Assembly: GCF_962719845.1 (NCBI RefSeq)
Contig: NZ_CAUIYF010000018.1
Coordinates: forward strand, 1 to 27,018
Direction: 5' to 3'
Source of the DNA: Neisseria uirgultaei
GTDB taxonomy: Bacteria; Pseudomonadota; Gammaproteobacteria; Burkholderiales; Neisseriaceae
DNA length: 27,018 nt
Below the pieces are notes generated by a model. That model searched no databases. It was not told the DNA's origin and worked only from the letters and a program-made list of their open reading frames with translations. The position numbers and the translations under genes were made by a program. Below are positions 15,167 through 21,285 of this stretch, piece after piece (the stretch's first letter is position 1; every line of letters begins with the position of its first letter).

Positions 15167-15249
15167 ATGCCGTCTGAAAGGCGCGGGCAAAATGCGGAGG
15201 GAAGCGTCCGGCTTCCACAAATTTGTACAGGCGGCATTTCAGACGGCAT
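15167..15249. repeat. pair of facing AT-DUS upstream of gyrA
   Basis: ATGCCGTCTGAA at 15167-15178 and TTCAGACGGCAT at 15238-15249. The 59-base spacing makes them a weak hairpin, more probably two independent uptake sites. The stretch 15090-15329 otherwise holds only the gyrA leader. Confidence 0.75.
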
Positions 15250-15329
15250 CGGGGCATAATCCTTTCCATAGGAAAACGGGACGGAGGGGAAGATGTGGTA
15301 GCCGCCTTCGCCTTGCTTCTTTTTGTCTC

Positions 15330-15854
15330 TTACGCATATTGCTCCATTAATGCCACGATAGGCATTAGCTCCGGTTCTGAATCTGAGCGATAGCTGTCTA
15401 TAACTGTTTCGTTTCCATTAAAAAAATGAACATTAGCACCACTATCAAGCATAGCTTTCAAAACATCTAATCGTTCGGGCATATAGCCTATCATTGCTAG
15501 AGGAATCATATTGTCTTCATCGGCTATATTCGGATTTGCTCCTGCCTCCAGCAACGCTAATGCTGCATCGCCGTTTCTGGCACGCATGGCGTAATGTAGT
15601 GGAGTCATGCCGTATATATCTTGGGCATTGACTGCTACGCCTTTGTCCAGATAGAACCGGACGGTTTCTAGCGGTGAAGGACTGTGAGGATTCATATTAA
15701 TGCGGTGCAGATAGCTCCATTTTTCAGACGGCGTGATTTTCAAAGGATCAAACTGGCCGCTGTCTGCCGTTTTTTGCAGAAATTTGATATCGCCTAGTCT
15801 GTTCGCCCGAACAACCTGCATGTCGATATCATTTTTATAAGGATCTAGTCTCAT
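15330..15854 (-). CDS. ankyrin-repeat protein, candidate immunity protein
   Basis: 174 residues, cytoplasmic, with no signal peptide. Ankyrin repeats are clear: VAVNAQDIYGMTPLHYAMRA followed by ALALLEAGANPNIADEDNMI (about 83-125) and LDVLKAMLDSGANVHFFNGN (about 128-148). The N-terminal 60 residues are a degenerate repeat or cap. The start ATG is preceded by AGGA at seven bases and lies one base after the stop codon of an upstream coding tail (15856-16011), so translation is probably coupled to it. Small ankyrin proteins directly behind a toxin C-terminal fragment are often immunity proteins in neisserial and other polymorphic toxin cassettes. Here that role is inferred from position. It carries a 10-base DUS (15723-15732). 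Composition is more AT-rich than gyrA or hscB. Confidence 0.85.
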   Translation of the reverse strand: MRLDPYKNDIDMQVVRANRLGDIKFLQKTADSGQFDPLKITPSEKWSYLHRINMNPHSPSPLETVRFYLDKGVAVNAQDIYGMTPLHYAMRARNGDAALALLEAGANPNIADEDNMIPLAMIGYMPERLDVLKAMLDSGANVHFFNGNETVIDSYRSDSEPELMPIVALMEQYA

Positions 15855-15855
15855 T

Positions 15856-16011
15856 TTATTTTCCTGTCGTTAAAAATTTTTCCATATCATCTCTAATATC
15901 TTCTAAGTCATCAATACCTGGTTTCTCATAGCGATGACTCAAATTATCCTTAGCATTTTCCAGCTTAAAGATACTCGGCCGCGCATTAACATAATCGTTC
16001 AATTGTTGTGA
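15856..16011 (-). pseudogene. orphan C-terminal coding tail, candidate toxin remnant
   Basis: On the minus strand a frame of about 52 codons ends in TAA one base before the ankyrin gene's ATG. It reads LNDYVNARPSIFKLENAKDN, then LSHRYEKPGIDDLEDIRDDM and a short end EKFLTTGK. It looks like a genuine protein C-terminus: charged, with alternating helix-like segments. Beyond about 16011 the sequence changes character and no coding continuation or start is recognisable. I do not recognise the family. The layout (tail, then small ankyrin protein) fits a displaced toxin-tip/immunity cassette whose 5' part was lost. Confidence 0.55.
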
Positions 16012-16434
16012 TGGCGTATCGTGCCGATGACGGTGATTGGTGGGACGTATTGGCGTTTTTCGATTTGGAGGAACAGGTGGGTGAAGACGGTATATTTTCG
16101 GATGGGAATGCGAGGAGGAAAAACGGGCGGATTGAAAAAGTTTGATGTGCAGGTATGTGTGCTTTCGGGACGGTCTTTGCCGAAGCTGATGCCGATTTTG
16201 GCATGCCGTCCGAAGAAGGCTTTTCTGCCGGTAAAGGATAGAATGGGGGCAATGCCGAAACGCTGGCGCACGTCATTAAAAAACGGATGCAGGCGGAGGT
16301 TCGGCATTGCCTCCCACAAAAATGTTATTTTTTTTTGATGTTCCTCCACGGCTTTTGTCTGTTGTGGGCGGGTAGCCCTATGTTCGGACGGCATGGCGTA
16401 TGAAGCGGGTATGCCGTCTGAAACGCGGTGCGGA
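16012..16434. other. no solid gene; possible short relics and DUS hairpin
   Basis: Nothing here is a convincing gene. A plus-strand frame 16011-16145 encodes 44 residues (MAYRADDGDWWDVLAFFDLE at its start) with protein-like composition but no visible ribosome binding site. A second plus-strand frame, about 16021-16338, has an unlikely basic composition. Near the right end, TTCGGACGGCAT (16383-16394) faces ATGCCGTCTGAA (16411-16422), a DUS pair that may terminate hscB transcripts. The switch to this block at about 16012 marks a recombination joint with the orphan tail. Confidence 0.5.
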
Positions 16435-16935
16435 TTATAATGCGGAGGAGATTTCGTTGCGGAGTTTGTCGAGAAACCTGCCTTGGCGGACTTGTTGTGC
16501 GGCGGTGTCGCAGTCTTGGCGCGCGAATGACTGTTTCAGACCGCAGAACAGTTTTTCTTGTTCGGCGCGGATTTCGTTATCGAGATTTTTCAAGGATTCA
16601 AGGTCTTTGCCCGCCCGTGCCTCCATCAGCGTTTCGCGCCATTCCATTTGCTGCATAAGAAATTCGGGGGCGAAAGAGGTATGCTCTGGCGCGTCGGCAT
16701 TGATACCCGATGTCTTCAGCAGGTAGGCGGCGCGGTCGATGGGGTTTTTCAAGGTGCGGTAGGCATCGTTGATGGTGGACGACATCATCACAGCCTGTTT
16801 TTGCTCGAAGGCGGAAGCTGAAGCGAATTTGTCAGGATGGAAGCGGGCAGCCAAGGCGCGGTAGGTTTGTTCCAAGTTTTCGGTGTCGATATCGAAGGCG
16901 GGTTCAATCCGGAAGAGGGTGAAATATTGGGACAT
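16435..16935 (-). CDS. hscB: Fe-S cluster co-chaperone HscB
   Basis: 166 residues. J-domain co-chaperone that brings IscU to the Hsp70 HscA and stimulates its ATPase during Fe-S cluster transfer. The J domain occupies about 1-75, with the HPD signature at 33-35 (RFHPDKF) and DAYRTLKNPIDRAAYLL typical of HscB rather than general DnaJ. The C-terminal helical bundle (about 90-166, FLMQQMEWRE) is the IscU-binding part. It is separated from iscA by the oppositely oriented arfA and starts 81 bases from it, so it has its own upstream region. hscA and fdx do not follow in this window. Confidence 0.96.
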   Translation of the reverse strand: MSQYFTLFRIEPAFDIDTENLEQTYRALAARFHPDKFASASAFEQKQAVMMSSTINDAYRTLKNPIDRAAYLLKTSGINADAPEHTSFAPEFLMQQMEWRETLMEARAGKDLESLKNLDNEIRAEQEKLFCGLKQSFARQDCDTAAQQVRQGRFLDKLRNEISSAL

Positions 16936-16958
16936 AGTAGAATGATAAATGTAAGATT

Positions 16959-16987
16959 TTGGCAGAAAACTGTTTTTGCCTTATAAT
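16959..16987 (+). promoter_or_regulatory. sigma-70 promoter of arfA
   Basis: TTGGCA (16959-16964), a 17-base spacer and a perfect TATAAT (16982-16987) on the plus strand. The arfA ATG lies 29 bases downstream of the -10. Confidence 0.85.
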
Positions 16988-17016
16988 CTGCTGTTTCTTA
17001 AACAAAAGGACTGAAT

Positions 17017-17238
17017 ATGGGCGGCAAAGTGCAGCACAATAAAGGCAAAATACGTGACAATGCTTTAAAAGCCTTAGTGAAATCTGATTTGTTCCGGTAC
17101 AAGGTGGAACGGAAAAGGAAAGGCAAAGGCAGCTACAACAGGCAGGAAGCGAAAAAATGGCGGGACGGTTTTGATACTGTCCCGCCGTTTTTATGCCTTA
17201 AACGTGGAAGCTCTCGCCGCAGCCGCAGGAGTCTTTGA
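17017..17238 (+). CDS. arfA: alternative ribosome-rescue factor ArfA with in-frame terminator
   Basis: ArfA recruits release factor 2 to ribosomes stalled at the end of messages lacking a stop codon, as a backup to tmRNA. The family core is clear: MGGKVQHNKGKIRDNALKAL, then LFRYKVERKRKGKGSYNRQE. In E. coli the same core reads HTKGQIKDNA...KGKGSY. The ribosome binding site AAAGGA (17005-17010) is six bases from the ATG. A Rho-independent terminator (17159-17192) lies inside the frame. Most transcripts should therefore end before any stop codon, giving a protein of about 55-58 residues whose release itself needs tmRNA or ArfA. This is the known feedback design. The nominal 73-residue frame runs on into the 3' end of iscA, and its last roughly 14 residues are unlikely to be made or kept. 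Confidence 0.93.
   Translation: MGGKVQHNKGKIRDNALKALVKSDLFRYKVERKRKGKGSYNRQEAKKWRDGFDTVPPFLCLKRGSSRRSRRSL
17159..17192. terminator. bidirectional terminator shared by arfA and iscA
   Basis: Arms GGCGGGAC (17159-17166) and GTCCCGCC (17179-17186), extendable by a G-T and a G-C pair. They are followed on the plus strand by GTTTTTA and on the minus strand by ATTTTTTC. It lies inside the arfA reading frame and 6 bases past the iscA stop codon, so one hairpin ends both convergent transcripts. Confidence 0.93.
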
Positions 17239-17518
17239 CATTGGGGTTTTCAAATTTGAAACCTTCCTGCAAACCTTCTTTGGTGTAATCGACTTGCGTG
17301 CCGTCCAGATAAACCAAGCTTTTCGGATCGATATAAATGCGCGCGCCGTGTCCTTCGAAAATCAGGTCGTCGCCGTCGGCTTCATCGACAAATTCAAGGT
17401 TGTACGCCATACCCGAGCAGCCGCTGGTTTTCACGCCCAAGCGTACGCCCAAGCCTTTGCCGCGTTTGGCGAGATAGTCATTGATGTGTTTTGCGGCATT
17501 CTCGGTAAGGGTAATCAT
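17198..17518 (-). CDS. iscA: iron-sulfur cluster carrier IscA
   Basis: 106 residues, A-type Fe-S carrier that takes clusters from IscU to client proteins. The three ligand cysteines are present: Cys34 in TSGCSGMAYN and Cys98/Cys100 in DSCGCGESFHV. The start is set at MITLTENAAK by AAGGAAG four bases upstream. A longer in-frame start (17578) is only a DUS read as MPSE and is rejected. The gene follows iscU after a DUS hairpin of 33 bases and ends just before the shared terminator, closing the isc transcript. Confidence 0.96.
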   Translation of the reverse strand: MITLTENAAKHINDYLAKRGKGLGVRLGVKTSGCSGMAYNLEFVDEADGDDLIFEGHGARIYIDPKSLVYLDGTQVDYTKEGLQEGFKFENPNVKDSCGCGESFHV

Positions 17519-17566
17519 ATTTCTTCCTTGTTGAGCCGCCCCGGAAAGAACCGAAGCGGCGGGCGG

Positions 17567-17599
17567 TTCAGACGGCATTGCGGGACGATGCCGTCTGAA
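17567..17599. repeat. inverted AT-DUS pair between iscU and iscA
   Basis: TTCAGACGGCAT (17567-17578) and ATGCCGTCTGAA (17588-17599) can form a 12-base-pair stem with a nine-base loop just past the iscU stop. No T run follows on the minus strand. It may act as a transcript-stabilising or partial attenuating hairpin rather than a full terminator. Confidence 0.8.
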
Positions 17600-17604
17600 G
17601 GGGT

Positions 17605-17991
17605 TTATCTGTTTTCCTGACGTTTGCGGTAGTCGGCAACGGCTGCCTTTACCGCATCTTCCGCCAAAATGGAGCAGTGGATTTTTACCGGCGGCAATTC
17701 CAATTCCTCGGCGATTTCGCTGTTTTTGATTGCCAGCGCGTCATCCAGACTTTTGCCTTTGACCCACTCGGTAATCAGGCTGGACGAAGCGATGGCGGAA
17801 CCGCAGCCGTAGGTTTTGAACTTCGCATCTTCGATGATGCCTTCATCGTTCACTTTGATTTGCAGGCGCATCACGTCGCCGCAGGCGGGCGCGCCGACCA
17901 TACCGGTGCCGACAGACTCGTCGTTTTTGTCGAAAGTGCCGACGTTGCGTGGGTTTTCGTAGTGGTCGATTACTTTATCGCTGTATGCCAT
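17605..17991 (-). CDS. iscU: iron-sulfur cluster scaffold IscU
   Basis: 128 residues. Scaffold on which IscS-derived sulfur and iron form [2Fe-2S] clusters. The ligands are all present: Cys37 and Asp39 (PACGDVM), Cys63 (YGCGSAIASSS), His105/Cys106 (KIHCSILAEDA). The HscA recognition motif LPPVK is at 99-103. The start is supported by AAGGAAA nine bases upstream. It follows the 42-residue acidic protein and precedes iscA in the same direction. Confidence 0.97.
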   Translation of the reverse strand: MAYSDKVIDHYENPRNVGTFDKNDESVGTGMVGAPACGDVMRLQIKVNDEGIIEDAKFKTYGCGSAIASSSLITEWVKGKSLDDALAIKNSEIAEELELPPVKIHCSILAEDAVKAAVADYRKRQENR

Positions 17992-18043
17992 GATGTGGTT
18001 TCCTTAATGTTTTTTGATGGTTTAAGTGGTTTGTTTGCCGGTT

Positions 18044-18055
18044 TTCAGACGGCAT
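18044..18055 (-). repeat. single AT-DUS
   Basis: TTCAGACGGCAT on the plus strand, in the gap between the small acidic gene and iscU. Confidence 0.9.
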
Positions 18056-18058
18056 GAG

Positions 18059-18187
18059 TCAGATTTTGCACGCGCCGCCTTCGCAGCCGTCGTCGTTTTC
18101 CGAATCGACGCCGCCTTCCACGGTAACGCCGTCAAAATCTTCAAGCAGGTTGTCGAGATTGTCCAAATCTAAATCTTGTTCGTTCAT
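18059..18187 (-). CDS. small acidic two-cysteine protein upstream of iscU (42 aa)
   Basis: A 42-residue protein beginning MNEQDLDLDNLDNLLEDFDG and ending DGCEGGACKI. It is strongly acidic (Asp/Glu rich), with its only two cysteines in a C-x4-C pair at the extreme C-terminus. AAGGA lies eight bases before the ATG. Codon use is neisserial and GC-rich, unlike the AT-rich island on its upstream side. It sits in line with iscU (67-base gap), so it is probably co-transcribed with it. I do not recognise a named family. The context and the CEGGAC tail suggest a metal- or cluster-related accessory, but that is inference. Confidence 0.75.
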   Translation of the reverse strand: MNEQDLDLDNLDNLLEDFDGVTVEGGVDSENDDGCEGGACKI

Positions 18188-18222
18188 GGTTTTGTATCCT
18201 TGATTTTAATGTGGTGGCTTTT

Positions 18223-18262
18223 AGGTCGTCTGAAAGGGTCTTTTTGAGGTTTCAGACGACCT
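18223..18262 (+). terminator. hairpin built from AG-mucDUS (foreign dialect)
   Basis: AGGTCGTCTGAA (18223-18234) faces TTCAGACGACCT (18251-18262) and is followed by a T-rich run on the plus strand only. The 12-mer is the uptake dialect I associate with the N. mucosa/sicca group, not the AT-DUS used elsewhere here. No plus-strand gene reads into it, so its orientation is odd. It marks the left border of an AT-rich island. Confidence 0.8.
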
Positions 18263-18366
18263 TTTTTTGTTTTTGTACGGGTTGGGTTGTCAAAACTAAC
18301 ATTTCGGGCGGTTTAACGGATTTATTGTTTTTTAACCTAATCTACCTACGTTTGCTAGCTTTATCA

Positions 18367-19029
18367 TTACATGCTCAAGGAGAGAGAGGAGGTGGAAGAA
18401 GGTGTATCAGTTGGAAATTTTAATTCTAGTTTTTGCAAAACTTCTCTATCAGATAAAGCACAAGCGTTACCGTCCTTATCTACAATTAAAATATTCCCAT
18501 AATCAACGCTAGAACTATCTTTTGATGAACTTTTCTTTTCATTAATCAATACTTGTAAATACTCTTTTAGTTGTATTAAATTATTCAATGGTTGGAAATA
18601 TCGACACAACGAATTTGATTCACATGGATAACAATTTAACTCCCATGGTTTACCATAAGGTTCGAAACCAAGCCCTTCGCCTATAAAATCAATATATGTT
18701 TGCGCCCTCAACTCAAGCTTTAGTTTTTTATCTAAATACCCCCAAATAACGAAATGTGATTTACACGCAGGATATTTTTCCTGTATGTTCTCGATTGCTT
18801 CCTCAAGATTAGAATATTTATTTCTCTCGCTCTCTCTTTCTTGCTCTAAATTCAAGCCACGCTTGAATTCAATAATAAAAAATGAATTTCCTTCATAAAA
18901 TATCGCATCACCAACCTTTTCTGCAGTGCCTGATAGTGGCATTGCTGCGGCTTCTAAAAATTTTCGTGCAAACGCATATTCAACGGTTTTCTCATACCAT
19001 GTTACTTTTATAGTATTAGTATTATTCAT
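18367..19029 (-). CDS. orphan PD-(D/E)xK-like protein inserted in the isc operon
   Basis: 220 residues, no signal peptide. The start MNNTNTIKVTWYEKTV is chosen because AAGGAG lies 6 bases upstream. A longer start at 19062 has no ribosome site. The N-terminal part fits a restriction-endonuclease-like fold: Glu in a first helix (WYEKTVEYAFARKF, 12-25), then KVGDAIFYEG with Asp41, then SFFIIEFKRGLN with Glu54 and Lys56. This gives the E...GD...ExK pattern. A helix rich in charged residues and a strand HFVIWGYL follow. Residues 125-150 hold three cysteines (CYPCESNSLC). The Ser-rich tail ends SLSLSM. Composition is markedly AT-rich. It lies between iscS and iscU, in the same direction, bordered by uptake sequences of other dialects. 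I do not recognise a named family. Nuclease activity is an inference from motifs. Confidence 0.8.
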   Translation of the reverse strand: MNNTNTIKVTWYEKTVEYAFARKFLEAAAMPLSGTAEKVGDAIFYEGNSFFIIEFKRGLNLEQERESERNKYSNLEEAIENIQEKYPACKSHFVIWGYLDKKLKLELRAQTYIDFIGEGLGFEPYGKPWELNCYPCESNSLCRYFQPLNNLIQLKEYLQVLINEKKSSSKDSSSVDYGNILIVDKDGNACALSDREVLQKLELKFPTDTPSSTSSLSLSM

Positions 19030-19234
19030 CTTTACTCCTTGTTTATCTACAGATATTACCATTTGTTACCGTAATACTTACCTTTTGGAATTGTTCTAAC
19101 TATGTAACTACATTAAAAGCCCGTTGACTTAACTATAATCCAATTATTAAACGAAGCACGTGTGTATAGTCATTCAGATGCTTTTCCAGCAACTTAAAAC
19201 GCGAATATGGACATCCGCGTTCCATTTTGCCGAG

Positions 19235-19246
19235 TGCAGGCTGCTT
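19235..19246 (-). repeat. king3-type DUS directly after iscS
   Basis: On the minus strand AAGCAGCCTGCA abuts the iscS stop codon. As I recall, this 12-mer equals the uptake dialect of some Kingella. A hairpin AACGCG/CGCGTT follows within 50 bases (about 19198-19221) and may end iscS transcripts. The stretch 19030-19234 otherwise holds only AT-rich leader of the orphan gene. Confidence 0.6.
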
Positions 19247-20461
19247 TTAATGCGCCGCCCATTCAATCGAGTTCAAATCAATCCCGTCTTTGAACATTTC
19301 CCACAGCGGCGACAGTTCGCGCAGTTTGCCGATTTTGGATTTAATCAGTTCGGCGGCGAATTGCACTTCTTCTTCGGTGGTCATACGGCCGAAGGTGATA
19401 CGCAGGGACGAGTGTGCCAATTCGTCATTTCTGCCCAATGCGCGCAGGACGTAGCTGGGTTCGAGCGAGGCGGAGGTGCAGGCGGAGCCGCTGGATACGG
19501 CGAGTTCTTTCACCGCCATAATCAGGCTTTCGCCTTCGACGAAGTTGAAGCTGACGTTCAGGTTGTTCGGGGCGCGGTGTTCGAGGTCGCCGTTGATATA
19601 GACTTCTTCGATGCCTTCGATGCCTTTGAGGAAGATGTCGCGCAGTTTGCGGTAGTGCGCCATGTCTTGCTCGAGTTCTTCTTTGGCGATGCGGAAGGCT
19701 TCGCCCATACCGACGATTTGGTGGGTCGGCAATGTGCCGCTGCGGAAGCCGCGTTCGTGGCCGCCGCCGTGCATTTGGGCTTCGAGGCGGACGCGGGGTT
19801 TGCGGCGGACGTACAGTGCGCCGATGCCTTTGGGACCGTACACTTTGTGGCCGGACATGGACAGCAGGTCGATTTTGGCGGCTTCGACATCGACAGGCAC
19901 TTTGCCGCAGGCTTGGGCGGCATCGACGTGGAAAATGATTTTGCGTTCGCGGCAGATTTCTCCGATGGCGGGAATGTCTTGCACTACGCCGATTTCGTTG
20001 TTCACCCACATCACGGAAATCAGGATGGTGTCGTCGCGGATGGCGGCTTTGAGTTCTTCCAAATCGATTAAACCGTTTTCCTGCACGCCGAGGTAGGTTA
20101 CTTCAAAACCTTGGCGTTCGAGTTCGCGCATGGTGTCGAGTACGGCTTTGTGTTCGGTTTTGACGGTGATGAGGTGTTTGCCTTTGGTTTTGTAGAAGTT
20201 TGCCGCACCTTTGATGGCGAGGTTGTCGGACTCGGTCGCGCCGCTGGTGAAGACGATTTCTTTGAGGTCGGCGTTAATCAGGGCGGCGATGTCGGCGCGG
20301 GCTTTTTCGACGGCCTCTTCTGCTTCCCAGCCGAATGCGTGGCTGTTGGAGGCGGGGTTGCCGAAGGTTTCGGTCAGATAGGGAATCATTTTTTCGGCAA
20401 CGCGTTTGTCAACGGGTGTGGTGGCGGCGTAGTCGAGGTAAACGGGGGTTTTGACGGTCAT
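19247..20461 (-). CDS. iscS: cysteine desulfurase IscS
   Basis: 404 residues. PLP enzyme that takes sulfur from L-cysteine and passes it as persulfide to IscU, to tRNA thiolation and to cofactor pathways. The N-terminus MTVKTPVYLDYAATTPVDKR is typical. The PLP lysine is Lys206 (SGHKVYGPKG), and the sulfur-carrying loop holds Cys328 (SSGSACTSAS). Both numbers equal those of E. coli IscS. The C-terminus (GIDLNSIEWAAH) is the usual IscU-docking end. It follows iscR by 28 bases. Downstream, instead of iscU at once, comes the AT-rich island. Confidence 0.98.
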   Translation of the reverse strand: MTVKTPVYLDYAATTPVDKRVAEKMIPYLTETFGNPASNSHAFGWEAEEAVEKARADIAALINADLKEIVFTSGATESDNLAIKGAANFYKTKGKHLITVKTEHKAVLDTMRELERQGFEVTYLGVQENGLIDLEELKAAIRDDTILISVMWVNNEIGVVQDIPAIGEICRERKIIFHVDAAQACGKVPVDVEAAKIDLLSMSGHKVYGPKGIGALYVRRKPRVRLEAQMHGGGHERGFRSGTLPTHQIVGMGEAFRIAKEELEQDMAHYRKLRDIFLKGIEGIEEVYINGDLEHRAPNNLNVSFNFVEGESLIMAVKELAVSSGSACTSASLEPSYVLRALGRNDELAHSSLRITFGRMTTEEEVQFAAELIKSKIGKLRELSPLWEMFKDGIDLNSIEWAAH

Positions 20462-20489
20462 GGTTTGCTCTTTCTTTTTCGGGTGTTAT

Positions 20490-20936
20490 TTAATGGATGT
20501 GTGTAAATTGGACGACGCGGCTGCTGTCGCCGCTGTTTTTCTGTTCGATGATGCTTTGCAGGGTAACGCTGCCGAGGTAGTCGTTGATGGTTTTGTTTAA
20601 ATTCTCCCAAAGGTCGTGCGTCAGGCAGGGCGCGCCGTGGTGGCAGTTGGCTTTGCTGCCGCATTGGGTCGCGTCCAGCCGGTCTTCGGCGGCGGAAATG
20701 ATTTGGGCGATGTTGATTTGTGCGGGAGGGGCGGCGAGGATGTAGCCGCCGCCGGGTCCGCGCAGGCTTTCAACCAGTCCGGCGCGGCGGAGTTTGCCGA
20801 ACAATTGCTCGAGATAGGAGAGGGATATGTTTTGGCGTTCGCTGATGGCACTGAGTTTGACGGCGCCGGTTTGCGCGTTCATCGCCAAATCCAGCATAGC
20901 GGTAACGGCGAAACGCCCTTTGGTGGTCAGTCTCAT
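20490..20936 (-). CDS. iscR: Fe-S sensing Rrf2-family regulator IscR
   Basis: 148 residues. Winged-helix transcription factor that, with a [2Fe-2S] cluster, represses the isc operon, and without it binds other sites. The helix-turn-helix is in about 10-60 (ISLSYLEQLFGKLRRAGLVE with the wing GPGGGYIL). The cluster ligands Cys92, Cys98, Cys104 and His107 (QCGSKANCHHGAPCLTH) sit at the same positions as in E. coli. The start MRLTTKGRFAVTAM is the family's. A longer frame up to 21005 overlaps the promoter and is rejected. First gene of the isc unit, preceded by its own binding site. Confidence 0.97.
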   Translation of the reverse strand: MRLTTKGRFAVTAMLDLAMNAQTGAVKLSAISERQNISLSYLEQLFGKLRRAGLVESLRGPGGGYILAAPPAQINIAQIISAAEDRLDATQCGSKANCHHGAPCLTHDLWENLNKTINDYLGSVTLQSIIEQKNSGDSSRVVQFTHIH

Positions 20937-20976
20937 GGTGGTGGTTGCCCGTGTCGGCTTTTTTATAGTGGGCGGA

Positions 20977-21009
20977 ATTGTCCAATATCTGAGTGTTTCA
21001 GTCAAGTAT
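20977..21009 (-). promoter_or_regulatory. iscR promoter overlapped by a type 1 IscR site
   Basis: On the minus strand TTGACT (21000-21005), 17 bases, then GACAAT (20977-20982). The 25 bases 20985-21009 (starting ATACTTGACTGAAA, ending CAGATAT) match the type 1 IscR consensus I recall from E. coli at 23 of 25 positions and cover the -35 and spacer. Binding there would block polymerase, giving the known autorepression by holo-IscR. Confidence 0.8.
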
Positions 21010-21150
21010 GGAGGAGCTGTTGCCGATTGTTTGTTTAAATGGCGGTATAGTCTGATTTTGCTTTATTTGTTTGGTTTTTTGAATCAGTTGGTTATGTTTT
21101 TTGAGGAGCGGCGGTTGGGGCGTTTTGCCGGCAAGCGGTTTCAAAACAAT

Positions 21151-21179
21151 TTGATTTATTTTTGATATTGATATAGATT
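21151..21179 (+). promoter_or_regulatory. weak candidate promoter for lldD
   Basis: TTGATT (21151-21156), 17 bases, TAGATT (21174-21179) in an AT-rich stretch upstream of lldD. Each hexamer matches four of six consensus positions. A DUS hairpin lies between it and the gene, so this assignment is tentative. Confidence 0.25.
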
Positions 21180-21216
21180 ATCTAAATCTTAGTGATTTAT
21201 TTGGGTATTGCCTGAA

Positions 21217-21252
21217 ATGCCGTCTGAAAGCTCAAGCGGTTTCAGACGGCAT
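21217..21252. repeat. inverted AT-DUS pair upstream of lldD
   Basis: ATGCCGTCTGAA (21217-21228) faces TTCAGACGGCAT (21241-21252). The hairpin lies 34 bases before the lldD ATG with no T run after it, so it would sit in the lldD leader. Confidence 0.85.
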
Positions 21253-21285
21253 ACTCCATCAGGCTGTCAAACAGGGAAAAACAAG

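Noticed and set aside
15999..16394. 131-codon minus-strand frame beginning MPSEHRATRP
   Set aside because: Its start is a degenerate uptake sequence read as MPSE, the composition is not protein-like, and there is no ribosome site.
17519..17578. Upstream in-frame start of iscA (MPSEPP...)
   Set aside because: It is an AT-DUS read as coding. The family start MITLTENAAK has a good ribosome site at 17518.
19160..20071. 303-codon plus-strand frame over iscS, and the arginine-rich minus frame 19425-20009
   Set aside because: Shadow frames of iscS. The latter is in another frame of the same strand with extreme Arg/Pro composition.
21208..21285. Upstream in-frame start of lldD
   Set aside because: It runs through an inverted DUS pair. 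The family N-terminus begins at 21286.
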